From NCBI GenBank assembly GCA_037783545.1, contig JBBELK010000329.1, positions 3,300,501 to 3,364,500 of the forward strand: DNA of 64,000 nt, in the 5' to 3' direction. Positions within the stretch are counted from its first letter, which is position 1. Each line of letters starts with the position of its first letter. Positions 12,901 through 21,540 of this stretch are shown piece after piece. The notes beneath the pieces were generated by a model, which saw only the letters and a list, made by a program, of their open reading frames with translations, ran no database searches and was not told where the DNA came from. A program made the translations under genes and the position numbers. The stretch is from Henricia sp. BOLD:AAB3569 (taxonomy: Eukaryota; Echinodermata; Asteroidea; Spinulosida; Echinasteridae).

Positions 12901-15900
12901 TTGAATGCTTCAATCCTTGCATGCAGGTGGGTGCAGTGACCGCCTTTGCCCAGACGCTTCGCCGTTACACATCACTAAACCACCTAGCGCAGGCTGCTCG
13001 TGCTGTGCTGCAGAATACATCACAGATTAACCAGATGCTTAGTGATCTCAACCGAGTGGACTTTGCCAATGTACAGGTACATTTTAATTTCAGTGGAATG
13101 TGTACTTGCTTTTCTCACTAACTGAACTTCAGTGTATCACTTCATTCCAAATGCCTCAATTTTCTTGAGGCAACACGCATCAAATTTTGGTATCAAAGTC
13201 GGTATGAATCCACCCTTAAGATGCCTTTCCATATGTACGATTTCAGTCCGTTTTAATAATAATAATATGTTTTTGTTTGCATGTGTTCTGAATGTGTTTC
13301 CTATACTTGGAAAGTGTGCAGGATTTTGATGCAAAACGGACTGAATACACGCATATGGAAAGGCGGCTTTAGAGTAATATATCTGGGGCCAATTTCATAA
13401 AACATGTTACGCTTAATCAAAAATTTGGATTAAGCATAGCACGAGTATTCGCTCAAGCAAGGGCATATTTCATAAAAATTGTTGTTCGAAGCACGCGTAG
13501 AAAGTGCGCGCGCAACGCTGTCGTCTGTTTTGTTCGAACGCGTTCATCGTCTGCTTTCATAAGTCAACGTCAACATTGTCAAGTACCATCATCGGTTATG
13601 TTTCCATTTTGGGATGATTACCACTACCACAGAAGACCCTTGCCTGTCGCTGACTCGAATATTTCAACAACAGCTGAAAGTTGTGTATCTGTTGGAAAAT
13701 GTGTTTTAGGTAGGTTAGCATGCCGTTTGGTTTGCTAGTGCTTAAACAGTTTTATGAAATGGAGAGAGCACTGCCTAATCAAAAATCGGGTGCTAACATG
13801 TTTTATGAAATTGGCCCCTATCTGGTAACTGTAAGAATCATTGTATCCCAACCCCCTACAGGAGCAAGCATCCTGGGTGTGCCAGTGCGACGACCAGATG
13901 GTCCAACGTTTAGAGCAAGACTTCAAGTCTACCCTCCAGGAGCAGAACTCTCTGGAGCAGTGGGCTCTCTGGCTTCAAGGTGTCGTGGACGAAGTCTTAG
14001 AACCTCACGAGAACTCGCCAAACTTTGCCAAGGCCGCGCGACAGTTCCTACTCAAGTGGTCTTTCTACAGGTAAGACTTCACATTTTGAGAGATTAGGAA
14101 AAGTTTGGGCTTAGAAAGCGGTTCTTTTTAACTGTGCCCTATTGACCACTTTCACAGAAGCCATCTTTGTAGGAAAAATGCTACTGCGTATTAAATGCCA
14201 TACAGTACGCATACGCACATTCTGGAATATGTTCCAAACACAGACGCCTGTTGCTCGAAAATTTGTTCAAAATACGGCACGCCACAAAAAAAACGCTCAA
14301 GTTCCTGATGCAGGTGGCACTCAGTAGGAAGTGTCGTCATTTGAGAGTGATCAATTGGTCTTACCAGGCTAGTGAGCTAATCAAGCTCATAACGCCTTCA
14401 CTGCCCTCACAGATACCCATTTCTTCCTAGGTGGAGAGGGACATTTTATGGCAAACTGCTTTGCCCAAGGAGACTCGCAGCTTTACGTTCCATACCAACT
14501 GTGGAAATTCCTTTGTTCTCGTGTAGTTAAGAAAATTTTTCCAAAATGTCACGTTTTTTTTCCTTCAAAATAAAAAAAATGAAAACAGTTCTCTTCTAAA
14601 CTGTTTCCTAAACAAAACCCTAACCCTCAACCCAACTCCCCTCCCCCACCCTAACCCTATTTGTCCAAGCTTGGACAACCTGACTGTGGACGTGTGCTAG
14701 TCCACATAACGTCCATTTTCCCTGCCAAGTGTGAACATCTTTGTCCACATAAGGTATGTAATGTATGTACACACCATAGTGCCACCTGGATTCGAACCCA
14801 CAACCTATGGAATTAAACATGTGACCTGTCGCAACGAAATGAGCGTAAAGTCGCACTCCGCTATTTCTTATAACGACGGTTCAAAGTAAAAAATTGAAGG
14901 GGAGGTCTATATTAGAGTTTTGTAATATTTGGAAATAGTATCTCTTATTCTTGATGTCCCATTTTTTAGCGTCTTCCAACAATTACAAACATCATTTTCA
15001 GACCAATTTTGATGATAGCTTTCTTCGTGCCTCCTAAGAAATTTTGTTTTGAGATTTGAAAGATTCGTTTCAACACTACCACTTCTCCAAGCTGAGTTGC
15101 GTTGGGGAAATACTTATGTGTTGTATACCATTGGAAAGCTCTTTTTCTGCTAAATTCAAAAATACCAATATCCAATTTGTGAAAATTTCGACTTTACGCT
15201 CATTTCGTCGTGACGGGTCACACGTGTCTTCAGTATGATGCCACAGTAGTCCACAATTTCAAATCCCATTCTAAATCCAAATGAACGTCTTGTTGGTTTC
15301 TCAGCTCCATGGTGATTCGCGATCTGACCCTCCGTAGTGCCGCAAGTTTTGGCTCCTTCCATTTAATACGGCTCCTCTATGACGAGTACATGTTTTACTT
15401 GATTGAGCATCGAGTAGCGAGGGCCACGGGCGAAACACCTATTGCTGTTATGGGTGAGTTACTTTGCTCTTTGAACTCGGTCGAGTATCACATTGCAACT
15501 TGAATCTTGTGAACTCGGTAAAATGTGACTGATAATGTGTTTTCCAACCATGAACACTGTTGATTCATACTCACAACTGACATGTGCACCCGGTCACATT
15601 ACATAGTAACAAACAATTAGTCTGGTCATCAGATGCTATTCTTGTGAAACACGCAAAAGGCTAATGGCCCACATCTACCGGTGTACCAAATGTAAATACT
15701 ATTTTTTAAAGGAAATATGCTTTATAAGACCGACTCAGTAACATTGAATTTGGCGTCTTTACAACAATGACGCGATTCCAAGCAAGTGCCATCTTTCATG
15801 TTGTATCTAAAGATAAAGTAGATTCCTCCATGGAGCTATCAATGACCAACTCCACACCAACTCACAATACCACCACAAGCACTACAACCGCTGGTAGCAG

Positions 15901-17688
15901 CAGTAGCACCAGCGCATCAACCACCGCGTCCACTGTTAACTCCGTGGTCAAAGTCGTCAATAGTAAGTGAGCGTTATCGCATACCCTCATTTTATCCCCA
16001 CCTTTCGCACTCCGTTTCGCTTGAAAAGGCTTTTAAAATCTACATCTAATTTGGTTACGACTTGGAAACTGCACATATGCCAGTGGTAGGCGGCTAAGTC
16101 ACTTTTCAATAGAGCAAGTTCGATTCACGACTATAGTTAACAATAGTTCGACTATTTCCAACCGAACGTAGTCTAGTCAACGATGGTTAGTAAAGTTTGG
16201 TCGAGACACTCGTCCCCTTCATCGCCCGGAGGTTAGCCGACCTGTAAAAATACCGGCGGGGCCCGGGCCCTTAAACTGCAAGGGAAATGGCCTGCCCAGA
16301 ATCAGTCTAATTTAAATACTTCTATTCAATGGCTCTACAATCTTTCTGACATGTATTTCATTCGTTACGTACATTCGTTACTTATCTCTTACAACTGACT
16401 CCAAGGTTTTATACAGTTTACATGATTTTATTATTTTTAATTACAATCAACCGTTTTATATATTCGTGAATCGAACTTGCTCATAGACTCCTGTATTGTT
16501 TTTAGTTGTAAACTGTAGTGATCAGGATACGCTATTTGAACGACAATTTAGTTTGGTGTTCGTACACAGAGAGTTGTTTAAGACCCGTTCACATTTGTTC
16601 GATGAAAGAGTTCTCCAAATTTGAACACGCCAGTCTTCATTTGATCAAAATTAGAATTTCTTTGTAACAATACAGCTTCATTCGATGAGGAAATTGATTA
16701 ATTTGGAAAAGAAGATTTGGCAGGCCTGATCACACTCGTGCATCGAGTGTTGAGGATCTGGCAAGCATCTTTTTTTAAGGAGCTGCTCATGTGTAAATGG
16801 TGTGTTTGAAAACCACACAGCACTTTAACCATCAGTGGCCAATTTCATGGAGCTGTTTAGCAGCAGATTTTGTGCTAACGGAAGCTATTTCATGGAGACC
16901 GTAACATTAAGCACTGGCAAACGTTTGCTAGCTTCAGAGGCAAAATTGCTAAACACTAGTGATGCAACAATGCCCGTTTCCAAGCACGTGCATGCTTAAG
17001 TTAGCAAAACTTTTCTGCTACAGTAAGCACACGTTTTCAGCTAGGGCCTAAGCAGCGCCATGAAATTGGCCCCTGATGCTTGATGCTTTATGCCCATGTG
17101 TGACCAGGCCATCGTGGCACCAATGTGAACGAGGTTTAAGTCGGATCAGATCAACCATACAAACATTCATACCGAGTGGCCTTTTTCATTATTGTTTAAG
17201 TGTTACATTCCAGTGTACATTTTCCTTTTAGAATTAGTATTTACATGTATGCAGGGAGACCAGTGTGCTGTAAAATGGTTTTCTAAAATCATAATATATT
17301 GGAAAAATTCACAGGGCGTACCATGAATTGATTCAAAAAGTCTCCTCTGACTAAATACAAATATTAGGTAGTCAATGACTAGTAGGACTGATTATTTGGT
17401 CATGTGTTGTTTTACGTGAGCTATAGACCGTATCGAATAGCCGGCATTTTGTGTGGCACCTTTTGTTACTTAAACCGTTCAACAATGGAAGCACAATATG
17501 TGCAACCATGCATGTCCTCAAGGAACAAAGAAACTGCCCCACGAAATGGCGGCTATTCGATACGATCTATAGTTGGGGTTACTTCCAGAAATTAGTTTTT
17601 CTTAGATTTGACATTCAGAGCAATTTTGTTTTATTATTTTTTATTTTTTACAGGCCGTAAAGGCGGGCCTATACAATTTAGTTATTAA
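801..17688 (+). CDS. RFX (RFX1/2/3 family): RFX1/2/3-type transcription factor (whole gene, 14 coding exons)
   Basis: Sequence-specific winged-helix transcription factor acting in the nucleus. Family members bind X-box DNA as dimers and drive ciliary genes. Coding exons: 801-930, 1466-1631, 5451-5739, 7191-7372, 8362-8481, 8972-9218, 10405-10499, 10876-11027, 12013-12110, 12927-13076, 13862-14070, 15305-15453, 15813-15962, 17654-17688. All junctions are GT-AG and in phase; the sum is 2172 nt, 723 aa plus stop, close to the length of vertebrate RFX2/3. Order: Gln-rich activation region (aa 1-195), RFX DNA-binding domain (about 196-270), then the conserved B, C and dimerisation regions (about 350-660). 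ATG 801 is chosen because an in-frame TAG lies at 765-767. The last two exons replace the usual acidic vertebrate tail with a Ser/Thr-rich segment and a short end, so they may be one alternative isoform. RFX1, 2 and 3 cannot be told apart here. Confidence 0.93.
936..1403. mobile_element. MITE with GATCCAGTAAGCCCCGCC-type termini
   Basis: Left end ATCCAATAAGCCCCGCC (937-953) is inverted at 1378-1400 as GGGCGGAGCCTACTGGAT. The element starts within about 6 bp of the RFX exon 1 donor and fills most of intron 1. The same family recurs at 26070-26248. Confidence 0.6.
1466..1631 (+). CDS. RFX: RFX coding exon 2
   Basis: Encodes TTVTLQTIPVSQ and GHVQYVDGVDHSAGSIYANG, matching the TVTLQT and HVQYVEG...YTNGA blocks of vertebrate RFX3. 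Acceptor TTCCCCATGCAG; donor GTGAGC at 1632. Phase 1 in, phase 2 out. Confidence 0.9.
2185..2334. mobile_element. piggyBac-like MITE, TTAA target duplication
   Basis: Flanked by TTAA at 2181-2184 and 2335-2338. Termini GTGGGCCTCCCACTGTGCG and its inverse ...GTGGGAGGCCCGCT; 150 bp. The TTAA duplication is the mark of piggyBac-type insertion. A head-to-head pair of the same family lies at 55389-55681. Confidence 0.75.
3049..3624. mobile_element. TTAA-flanked MITE with a nested element
   Basis: TTAA at 3045-3048 and 3625-3628. Ends AGGCCCATTG and, inverted, CATTGGGCCT. It contains a nested inverted repeat at 3362-3606. Related copies or fragments are seen at 31390-31649, 38215-38330, 51934-52290 and 57690-57930. 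Confidence 0.7.
3362..3606. mobile_element. Nested MITE
   Basis: Termini GGGTCTTTCTATAAATTAG and the inverse CTAATTTATAGAAAGACCC, inside the 3049-3624 element. The ends resemble the GGGTAATTCCCAAAATTAG family at 6735-7125 and 34873-35292. Confidence 0.65.
3963..4712. mobile_element. Foldback element (Tc1/mariner-like MITE)
   Basis: Flanked by TA at 3961-3962 and 4713-4714. Arms of about 300 bp starting CACTCCTCAAAATAAAATAA are almost exact inverted copies, separated by about 150 bp. A transcript would fold into a long hairpin. No ORF. Confidence 0.85.
5050..5154. mobile_element. Short MITE, GGCCAATTTCATAGAG family
   Basis: Termini GGGCCCAATTTCATAGAG and the inverse CTATGAAATTGGCC. Longer members are at 13385-13818 and 16836-17074, with a fragment near 19737. 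Confidence 0.55.
5155..5450. other. C-rich polypyrimidine part of RFX intron 2
   Basis: Low-complexity CCCT-rich DNA in front of exon 3. It may serve as a distant pyrimidine tract, as the acceptor at 5450 has few pyrimidines next to it. Confidence 0.4.
5451..5739 (+). CDS. RFX: RFX coding exon 3
   Basis: Encodes ANYPYSEATTMYTQ, a Gly/Ser-rich stretch and HPLTHTTRASPAT, the segment just before the DNA-binding domain in RFX2/3. The acceptor ...CTGACCGTAG is pyrimidine-poor but restores the frame exactly. Donor GTAAGC; ends in phase 0. Confidence 0.9.
5868..6015. mobile_element. Near-perfect hairpin MITE
   Basis: Arms from GGGGTCGATTT to TTGCCGAACC are repeated inverted at the right, with a loop of about 20 nt. 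Core CGACGCGTCG is itself palindromic. Confidence 0.7.
6281..6630. mobile_element. MITE with ATTGATTGCTTTCYGGTGAC ends (copy 1)
   Basis: Ends ATTGATTGCTTTCTGGTGAC and the inverse TACGTCACGGAAAGCAATCA. Includes an internal hairpin at 6528-6560 (GAGTGCATGCTCAA and inverse). The second copy at 42939-43355 is very similar, so the family has moved recently. Confidence 0.75.
6735..7125. mobile_element. MITE, GGGTAATTCCCAAAATTAG family (copy 1)
   Basis: Ends GGGTAATTCCAAAAATTAG and the inverse TTTTGGGAATTACCC. The internal sequence is shared with the copy at 34873-35292. It ends 65 bp before RFX exon 4. Confidence 0.7.
7191..7372 (+). CDS. RFX: RFX coding exon 4 (winged-helix DNA-binding domain, part 1)
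   Basis: Encodes RWLLDNYECAEGVSLPRS, then NAASFGKLIRSVFLGLRTRR, the near-invariant core of the RFX winged helix. The exon joins directly to PAT of exon 3, so the alternatively spliced segment seen in vertebrate RFX2/3 at this point is absent or was not found. Acceptor TTTTTCCCTTCAG; donor GTAAGA. Confidence 0.97.
7401..7632 (+). mobile_element. tRNA-headed SINE family A: two heads in tandem
   Basis: Two tRNA-like heads (7401-7470 and about 7523-7588), each with an A box near GTGGTCTAGTG and a B box GGGTTCGAGCCC or GAGTTCGAGTCCC. They are followed by the leader GTTTGTGTCCATTGGCAAGA. The body continues after an insertion at 8091-8280. The full-length copy is at 11131-11439. Confidence 0.7.
7624..8065. 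mobile_element. Inverted-repeat element inserted in a SINE
   Basis: A perfect 16-bp terminal inverted repeat CAATGCATAGTTCCGA at 7624-7639 and its inverse at 8050-8065. It splits SINE family A between head and body, since the copy at 11131 runs uninterrupted at the same place. Confidence 0.7.
8091..8280 (+). mobile_element. Body of SINE family A
   Basis: Matches 11250-11439 (GGAATGCCACAATCTAA, CTTGGCCAGGCAGCCAC, GATGGCAGCGATAAT). Ends in ATT-rich tail. Continuation of the SINE at 7523-7632. Confidence 0.7.
8362..8481 (+). CDS. RFX: RFX coding exon 5 (DNA-binding domain, part 2)
   Basis: Encodes GNSKYHYYGIRIK, the wing of the RFX domain, followed by a linker containing AMRQQP as in RFX3. Acceptor GGCTGTAG; donor GTTTGT is weak but fits the frame. 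Phase 2 in and out. Confidence 0.95.
8972..9218 (+). CDS. RFX: RFX coding exon 6
   Basis: A Gly/Gln-rich linker containing QQHQQFLGDAS, then the start of conserved region B (TLYREHCE). Phase 2 in, phase 0 out, donor GTAAAC. Confidence 0.93.
9609..10049. mobile_element. Inverted-repeat element in RFX intron 6
   Basis: Left CTACGTCATAGCGAGGAGAC; right, inverted, TCTCCTCGCTATGACGTCAC. Arms show further inverted matches inside (ATTCTAGACAAAATAGTTGG against CAAGCTATTTTGTCC). The neighbouring CRE-like TGACGTCA lies in the repeat. Confidence 0.6.
10405..10499 (+). CDS. RFX: RFX coding exon 7
   Basis: Encodes AILDVVVNLQFTLIEALWQT, matching the AILDVVVNLQFSLIEKLWQT block of RFX3. Acceptor TTTAATTTCAG; donor GTAAGA. 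Confidence 0.96.
10670..10840 (+). mobile_element. SINE family C, diverged copy (tRNA-like head)
   Basis: Shares ACCACCAGTTGGCTTCATA, GTCTGCACGTTAAGCA-type sequence and CCAAACTCATGGACATTTGT with the copy at 23237-23407, but its B box is disrupted. It ends just before RFX exon 8. Confidence 0.6.
10876..11027 (+). CDS. RFX: RFX coding exon 8
   Basis: Encodes LPKSKLMVLC and HILYQGLVEVLIPEVLRPIP, matching conserved region C of the family. Phase 2 in, phase 1 out, donor GTAAGT. Confidence 0.96.
11131..11439 (+). mobile_element. tRNA-derived SINE family A, full-length copy
   Basis: The head has A-box-like GTGGTCTAGTGGGTA and B box GGGTTCGAGCCC. It is followed by a body with TGCCACAATCTAACTGCTGA and GGCAGCCACCTAG, and an ATT-rich end. 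Sits in RFX intron 8. Confidence 0.75.
11787..11915 (-). mobile_element. Tail-to-head fragment of a tRNA-derived SINE
   Basis: On the minus strand it contains a B-box-like GGTTCGAATC and the common SINE motif CTTGAGCAAGGTACT. Similar pieces lie at 14390-14480 and 38590-38720. No complete tRNA fold. Confidence 0.4.
12013..12110 (+). CDS. RFX: RFX coding exon 9
   Basis: Encodes ALTQAIRNFAKTLETWLKNS, the start of the extended dimerisation region. Acceptor CATCACACAG; donor GTGAGA; ends in phase 0. Confidence 0.96.
12927..13076 (+). CDS. RFX: RFX coding exon 10
   Basis: Encodes FAQTLRRYTSLNHLAQAARA and then NQMLSDLNRVDFANVQ, nearly identical to vertebrate RFX1-3. In phase at both ends. Confidence 0.97.
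13214..13370. mobile_element. MITE-like inverted repeat
   Basis: Left ATGCCTTTCCATATGTACG...CAGTCCGTTTT and right AAAACGGACTG...GCATATGGAAAGGCGGC are inverted copies. Confidence 0.6.
13385..13818. mobile_element. MITE, GGCCAATTTCAT family
   Basis: Left GGGGCCAATTTCATAAAACA; right inverse TGTTTTATGAAATTGGCCCC. Internal arms share TTAATCAAAAAT. Ends 43 bp before RFX exon 11. Confidence 0.7.
13862..14070 (+). CDS. RFX: RFX coding exon 11 (dimerisation region)
   Basis: Encodes EQASWVCQCDDQMVQRLEQD and ends KAARQFLLKWSFY, matching the RFX dimerisation domain. Donor GTAAGA; phase 2 out. Confidence 0.97.
14819..15223. mobile_element. Inverted-repeat element in RFX intron 11
   Basis: GTGACCTGTCGCAACGAAAT at left and CATTTCGTCGTGACGGGTCA at right are inverted copies; the arms continue through GAGCGTAAAGTCG. 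It ends about 80 bp before exon 12. Confidence 0.6.
15305..15453 (+). CDS. RFX: RFX coding exon 12
   Basis: Encodes MVIRDLTLRSAASFGSFHLI and ends ATGETPIAVM. This is the last block shared with vertebrate RFX1-3. Donor GTGAGT; phase 1 out. Confidence 0.97.
15813..15962 (+). CDS. RFX: RFX coding exon 13 (Ser/Thr-rich tail)
   Basis: Joins in phase 1 to give IAVMDKVDSSMELS, then a low-complexity Ser/Thr run and TVNSVVKVVNS. Donor GTAAGT. The family's usual GEFGDLN and acidic tail are not seen. The exon is supported by phase, splice sites and open frame, not by homology. Confidence 0.7.
16203..16298 (+). mobile_element. LINE 3'-region fragment
   Basis: Nearly identical, in opposite orientation, to part of the LINE 3' region at 31950-32050 (GAGGTTAGCCGACCTGTAAA, then CGGGCCCTTAAACTGCAAGG). 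A short orphan copy in RFX intron 13. Confidence 0.75.
16836..17074. mobile_element. MITE, GGCCAATTTCAT family
   Basis: Left TGGCCAATTTCATGGAGCTG; right inverse GCGCCATGAAATTGGCCCC. Sits in RFX intron 13. Confidence 0.6.
17424..17569. mobile_element. TA-flanked MITE
   Basis: TA at 17422-17423 and 17570-17571. Ends TAGACCGTATCGAATAGCCG and the inverse CGGCTATTCGATACGATCTA. A 3'-truncated copy is fused to another MITE at 26247-26352. It ends 85 bp before the RFX terminal exon. Confidence 0.75.
17654..17688 (+). CDS. RFX: RFX terminal coding exon 14
   Basis: A long pyrimidine tract ends in TTTTTACAG at 17653. The exon reads in phase SRKGGPIQFSY then TAA at 17686-17688. An ATTAAA lies at 17747-17752 and an AATAAA at 18748-18753 as possible polyadenylation signals. 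No homology; other downstream exons may be used instead. Confidence 0.55.
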
Positions 17689-18353
17689 TTAAAAAGTGCT
17701 AAATTCGGTGAATAATTAATTTTCCTACCATAACTATTACACATAGATTAAAAAAATAGCGATTAGATTTGTCAGTAAACAAACTTAGTGTTATTGCATT
17801 AGCCGAAGATTTGTCCTACTTCATAACACATATTTCGATCTTACATTTCATTCTGGGAAAGAATTGAGAAATTGATCATGGTTCAGACCTTGTGTGCTAT
17901 TAACATATGAGACAGTCTGAAAAATTTATGTGTGTTATCTCACAAAATCTTGGGGTTTTTCCACATTCCAATGCTAGATGAGTCATTTTAAAGAAAAACA
18001 TTTCTGATCAACTTCTGAACTCTTACCCTGGGTAGCATCAAAGGACCTTAGAAGTTTTAAATTTAACTCTCAAATGTCCAAATACCTTGTTTTTAAAAAG
18101 TAAATCTAATATCCCTCCCTAAAATTAATGTTTAACGAGGTCTTACCAGTTAATTTTTCTCAAATTGCTCTGTATGTCAAATTTAAGGGGGAAAATGTAG
18201 GAGGAAAAAGGTGACAGAATCTGAAAAGTGAATCTACTGTATGATTTAAAATATAATATACGCACGAAAAACATGAACTTGTAAATACCGACACAAAATG
18301 ATTATAAATTCTGTAAATCGCTCTGCAAAACCCATCTGTATCACTACCTTTTT

Positions 18354-18603
18354 GGGCAATTCCGGAAATTCAAATTTACACTTCAGAGACTTTGAGGGCT
18401 TGTAATGCAAAATATCTCGGTTTCGCCAAAACCGAGGGTTTTGGGGACCCTACACACTTAGTGAGAATGGCATTACAATCAGTTTTTCAGGAATTACACA
18501 TCCATCAATGATGATTGAAGAACATGTGTTTAAAATCAAACAACTTGAATACGTGAAGCATTACAACCCCTCAAAATGTAAATTTGAATTTCCGGAATTG
18601 CCC
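18354..18603. mobile_element. MITE with GGGCAATTCCGGAAATTC ends
   Basis: GGGCAATTCCGGAAATTCAA at left and TTGAATTTCCGGAATTGCCC at right are perfect inverted copies. It lies downstream of the RFX stop, in the 3' UTR or just beyond. Confidence 0.75.
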
Positions 18604-20424
18604 TTTTGTAAATATAATTATAGAGAAATCTACTCGCATTTGGCATTTTTGCAAGAATTTTAAAATAGCATTATCCATACATCATGTTTGGGGTTTTGCA
18701 TGTTCTTCACGGCCAAAATAGAAATTGTTTATATGCAAAACAAAGGAAATAAAATAATAATTTTTATCGAATGATTTTTCTCTCGGTAGCTTTACAATCA
18801 TGTGCACAAATTGGAATCTGCAAAGCAAATATTGTTTCAGGTAAAATGCATTTAGAAAGGAAACTGTTCAATCCGACATTGCGAAATGATTTCGCTTCCG
18901 TTCAGGGGTTAATTTCACAGCTGAAAGGCATGCTTGCTGAAGCAGAGATGTAAACAAGTAAACAGGATTTCACAGCTGTGTGAACTTGGGGAAATTGGGG
19001 CAGGCTGTTTTAAAAGGACACTGAAGGCCAACTTGTTCTTGCATTACATACATGTAAAATGTATATCAGGGGTGAGATTGGAGGAAAACAAAAATTCCGG
19101 AATAAAACAAATCGGAAGGGGCGTGGCTTCAGCGGGGGAGCAACGTAGAGACCACGAAGACAACTTTTGGGATCGTTTTAATTAAACACCACCATTGTGC
19201 AAGTTGCAATGTCAAAAACATTTTAACCAGGTATCACAAGAACGTGTTTTCAAATATTTAAAGAATCTAGGCAACATCAATCATTGAAGACAGTGAAGCG
19301 AAAGTGAGGGGTAAAATCGGTTCGTTGCCCACTGCTTGCCGCATCGCACCAGCTGCGCATGTGCAACGCACGACCGTTGCCAGTTTACAATGCAGGCAAA
19401 GATGCCGCTTGCTTAGGGATTAGACTTGTACATGTCTGCTTCGCTACTCGTTGCAGTCTCAGTCTGCTCGCCGAGTGGCACAGTTCATACATGGTACAGG
19501 GCTCTGTGTCATGGCACTTGCGTGGCGACTAGACTTGCAAAATTACTGAATCAATTAAGGGCGCAAAAGCGGAAAATAAATTGTGGATCAGAGCACACAA
19601 CAAAAAAGCGGAAATCTGCTAAAAATCGGAGATTTCACAATGAAAAACAGAAAACTCTCAACGTGTCAGTAAAATTCCGGAAACCTGGACAAATCTCACC
19701 CCTGGTTTATTTGACGGGGCAGACAGGGCCTTAGGCAGTGCTATGAGATTGGCCCCTGTTTGAATCATGCATCATAACGGTTTAAGATGATTCCTTGCTG
19801 TTATGTTAACTGTATCCAATGTGTAAAGCGTTTTTAGTCGTTAGTAAAGCTTGCTTTAGAATTTCATTTTTAAAAATGCTTTCTTCTGTGTGTGACTTAC
19901 ATGTATTTATCAGTTTTATTCTGTACATGTTTTGCTTTGTTACCAAACAATGAATTGCTGTTGAATTTGATTGCTTTGTAACATGTACATTATCTTGATA
20001 GGTTTCTAAATGTTTTACAAAAATATTGTTGTTTTCAGTGCTAGAAAAGCAAACTTTAGAATGTTTCATTAATTTACATATTGCCAGAAGTCTATTCTAC
20101 ATTTAAAATTTAAGAAGCTTGAATTTCTTTTACTTTTTGAATTTAGTAAATTTAGTGTTTTTAATCTTTCTTTTTTTACCCAAAGTGAATTTCTAAACTC
20201 TGAACTTACTAACAATTTTACTATATTTCTAAGTTATTAGATGGGCAAACTGCATGGAAACCAACTTTCCTTCCAGTAACATTTTCCACCAAATGCTGAA
20301 GATCATTGTGGGCAAAATAGAAAATTCCATCAATTGGAGATATACGATGCCATGCTTTCAACCTATTGGAAGAATTTATTATTTTATTGATTGAATTTCA
20401 AAATTCCCTGAAATTTAGCATTTT
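18604..20424. other. Intergenic DNA between RFX and HYI
   Basis: AT-rich. A possible RFX poly(A) signal AATAAA is at 18748-18753. A fragment of the GGCCAATTTCAT MITE family lies near 19730-19756. No convincing exon was found. Confidence 0.4.
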
Positions 20425-20517
20425 ACACTATGAGCAACTAACAATGGAAATTTGGCTCACACCATTGTTAATAACAAAGGTTTGTGCCCAATTTCCATTG
20501 TTAGTTGCTCATAGTGT
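20425..20517. repeat. Hairpin inverted repeat
   Basis: ACACTATGAGCAACTAACAA at left is repeated inverted as TTGTTAGTTGCTCATAGTGT. Arms of about 30 bp with a short loop. Confidence 0.65.
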
Positions 20518-20661
20518 TATACCGTTCAAATGTCTTTGCCTAAAGAGGGCGCTCTTTGTATCATGCCACTTTAGAAATTCCACACTGAAAAGTAAAGGAA
20601 AAAAACATGAGAAATGTATCAAATGTTTGAGAAATGGAATTTTGACAGTGCATGCACCATA

Positions 20662-20832
20662 GACCTTTATTACGGTGTGGCTATCGTCCCTTTTCCTCTA
20701 TTAAAATGAAACGCGGACAGTGATTCTCTGTAATCAACAACAAAAGATTGCACGCGCACACACACACACTGATCGTACAAGACACGTACTATTAGGAACG
20801 ACAAAGATGGATGCACCGTGATAAAGGTCCAT
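20662..20832. mobile_element. MITE-like inverted repeat
   Basis: ATAGACCTTTATTACGGTG at left and CACCGTGATAAAGGTCCAT at right are inverted copies. A short CA repeat lies inside. Confidence 0.6.
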
Positions 20833-21118
20833 AAAAATGCACTCGTGCATTAAGTAGTTCCCTTGCAATAGCCCATTTATCATATTTTTTTTTTAACGGG
20901 AAGTACTTGGTAAAATAACTCATTTGGTCTGTTAACAGTTCATGAAGTTTTGTACACATGTTTATAACCGTGTGGGTGTGACCTTTTTCCTTCCCACGCT
21001 TCAATAACATCCATACAAACCCAAAGTCCTGTTGCCTGAAAAATGGCAAACAACTCTTCCCTTTTCTATATTCCCTCCCCCTGGAAACCCGAAAATAATT
21101 CATTTAAACATTCTTTAC

Positions 21119-21540
21119 ACCGTGTTTACACTGGTCCCGAGCTCGGGATCAAGATTGGTCCCCTGATAAGAAGGCGTTAGTGTTAACCGCAATGATCCTG
21201 AGTGCCGCGTTTACATTCTGTAGTTGGTCTCGAGCGCGGTGCCAGAAGTTGCAGTCAAAGGTCATGCTCTGTGTGTGCATGGGTTGTGCATGTACAGTGT
21301 ACAAGGCCACTTGAATTTCGCGGGCTTTTCCCCCGCTACGGCTGTGGAGCGGATGTGGCAGGTTGCGGTAAAGACTAATTGCTTATCTAACCGCAAACTG
21401 ATCCCAAGCTCGGGATCGAACCCTCCGCGAGACCAAAATCTCGGGGTCTGATCCGGGGCCAATTTGGTTCCGAGAGCGTTTACACTTAGTTGTGATCCGG
21501 GGCTGATCCCGAGCTCGGGATCAAGTGTAAACAGGGTGTT
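21119..21540. mobile_element. MITE with ACCGTGTTTACAC ends (copy 1)
   Basis: Left ACCGTGTTTACACTGGTCCC; right inverse AAGTGTAAACAGGGT. Repeats of GATCCCGAGCTCGGGATC, itself a palindrome, occur inside both arms. A related element is at 30102-30397. Confidence 0.65.

Noticed and set aside
20792..21103. 103-codon minus-strand ORF
   Set aside because: It covers a MITE end and AT-rich DNA; not similar to HYI, whose end is explained by the exon at 23066-23112.
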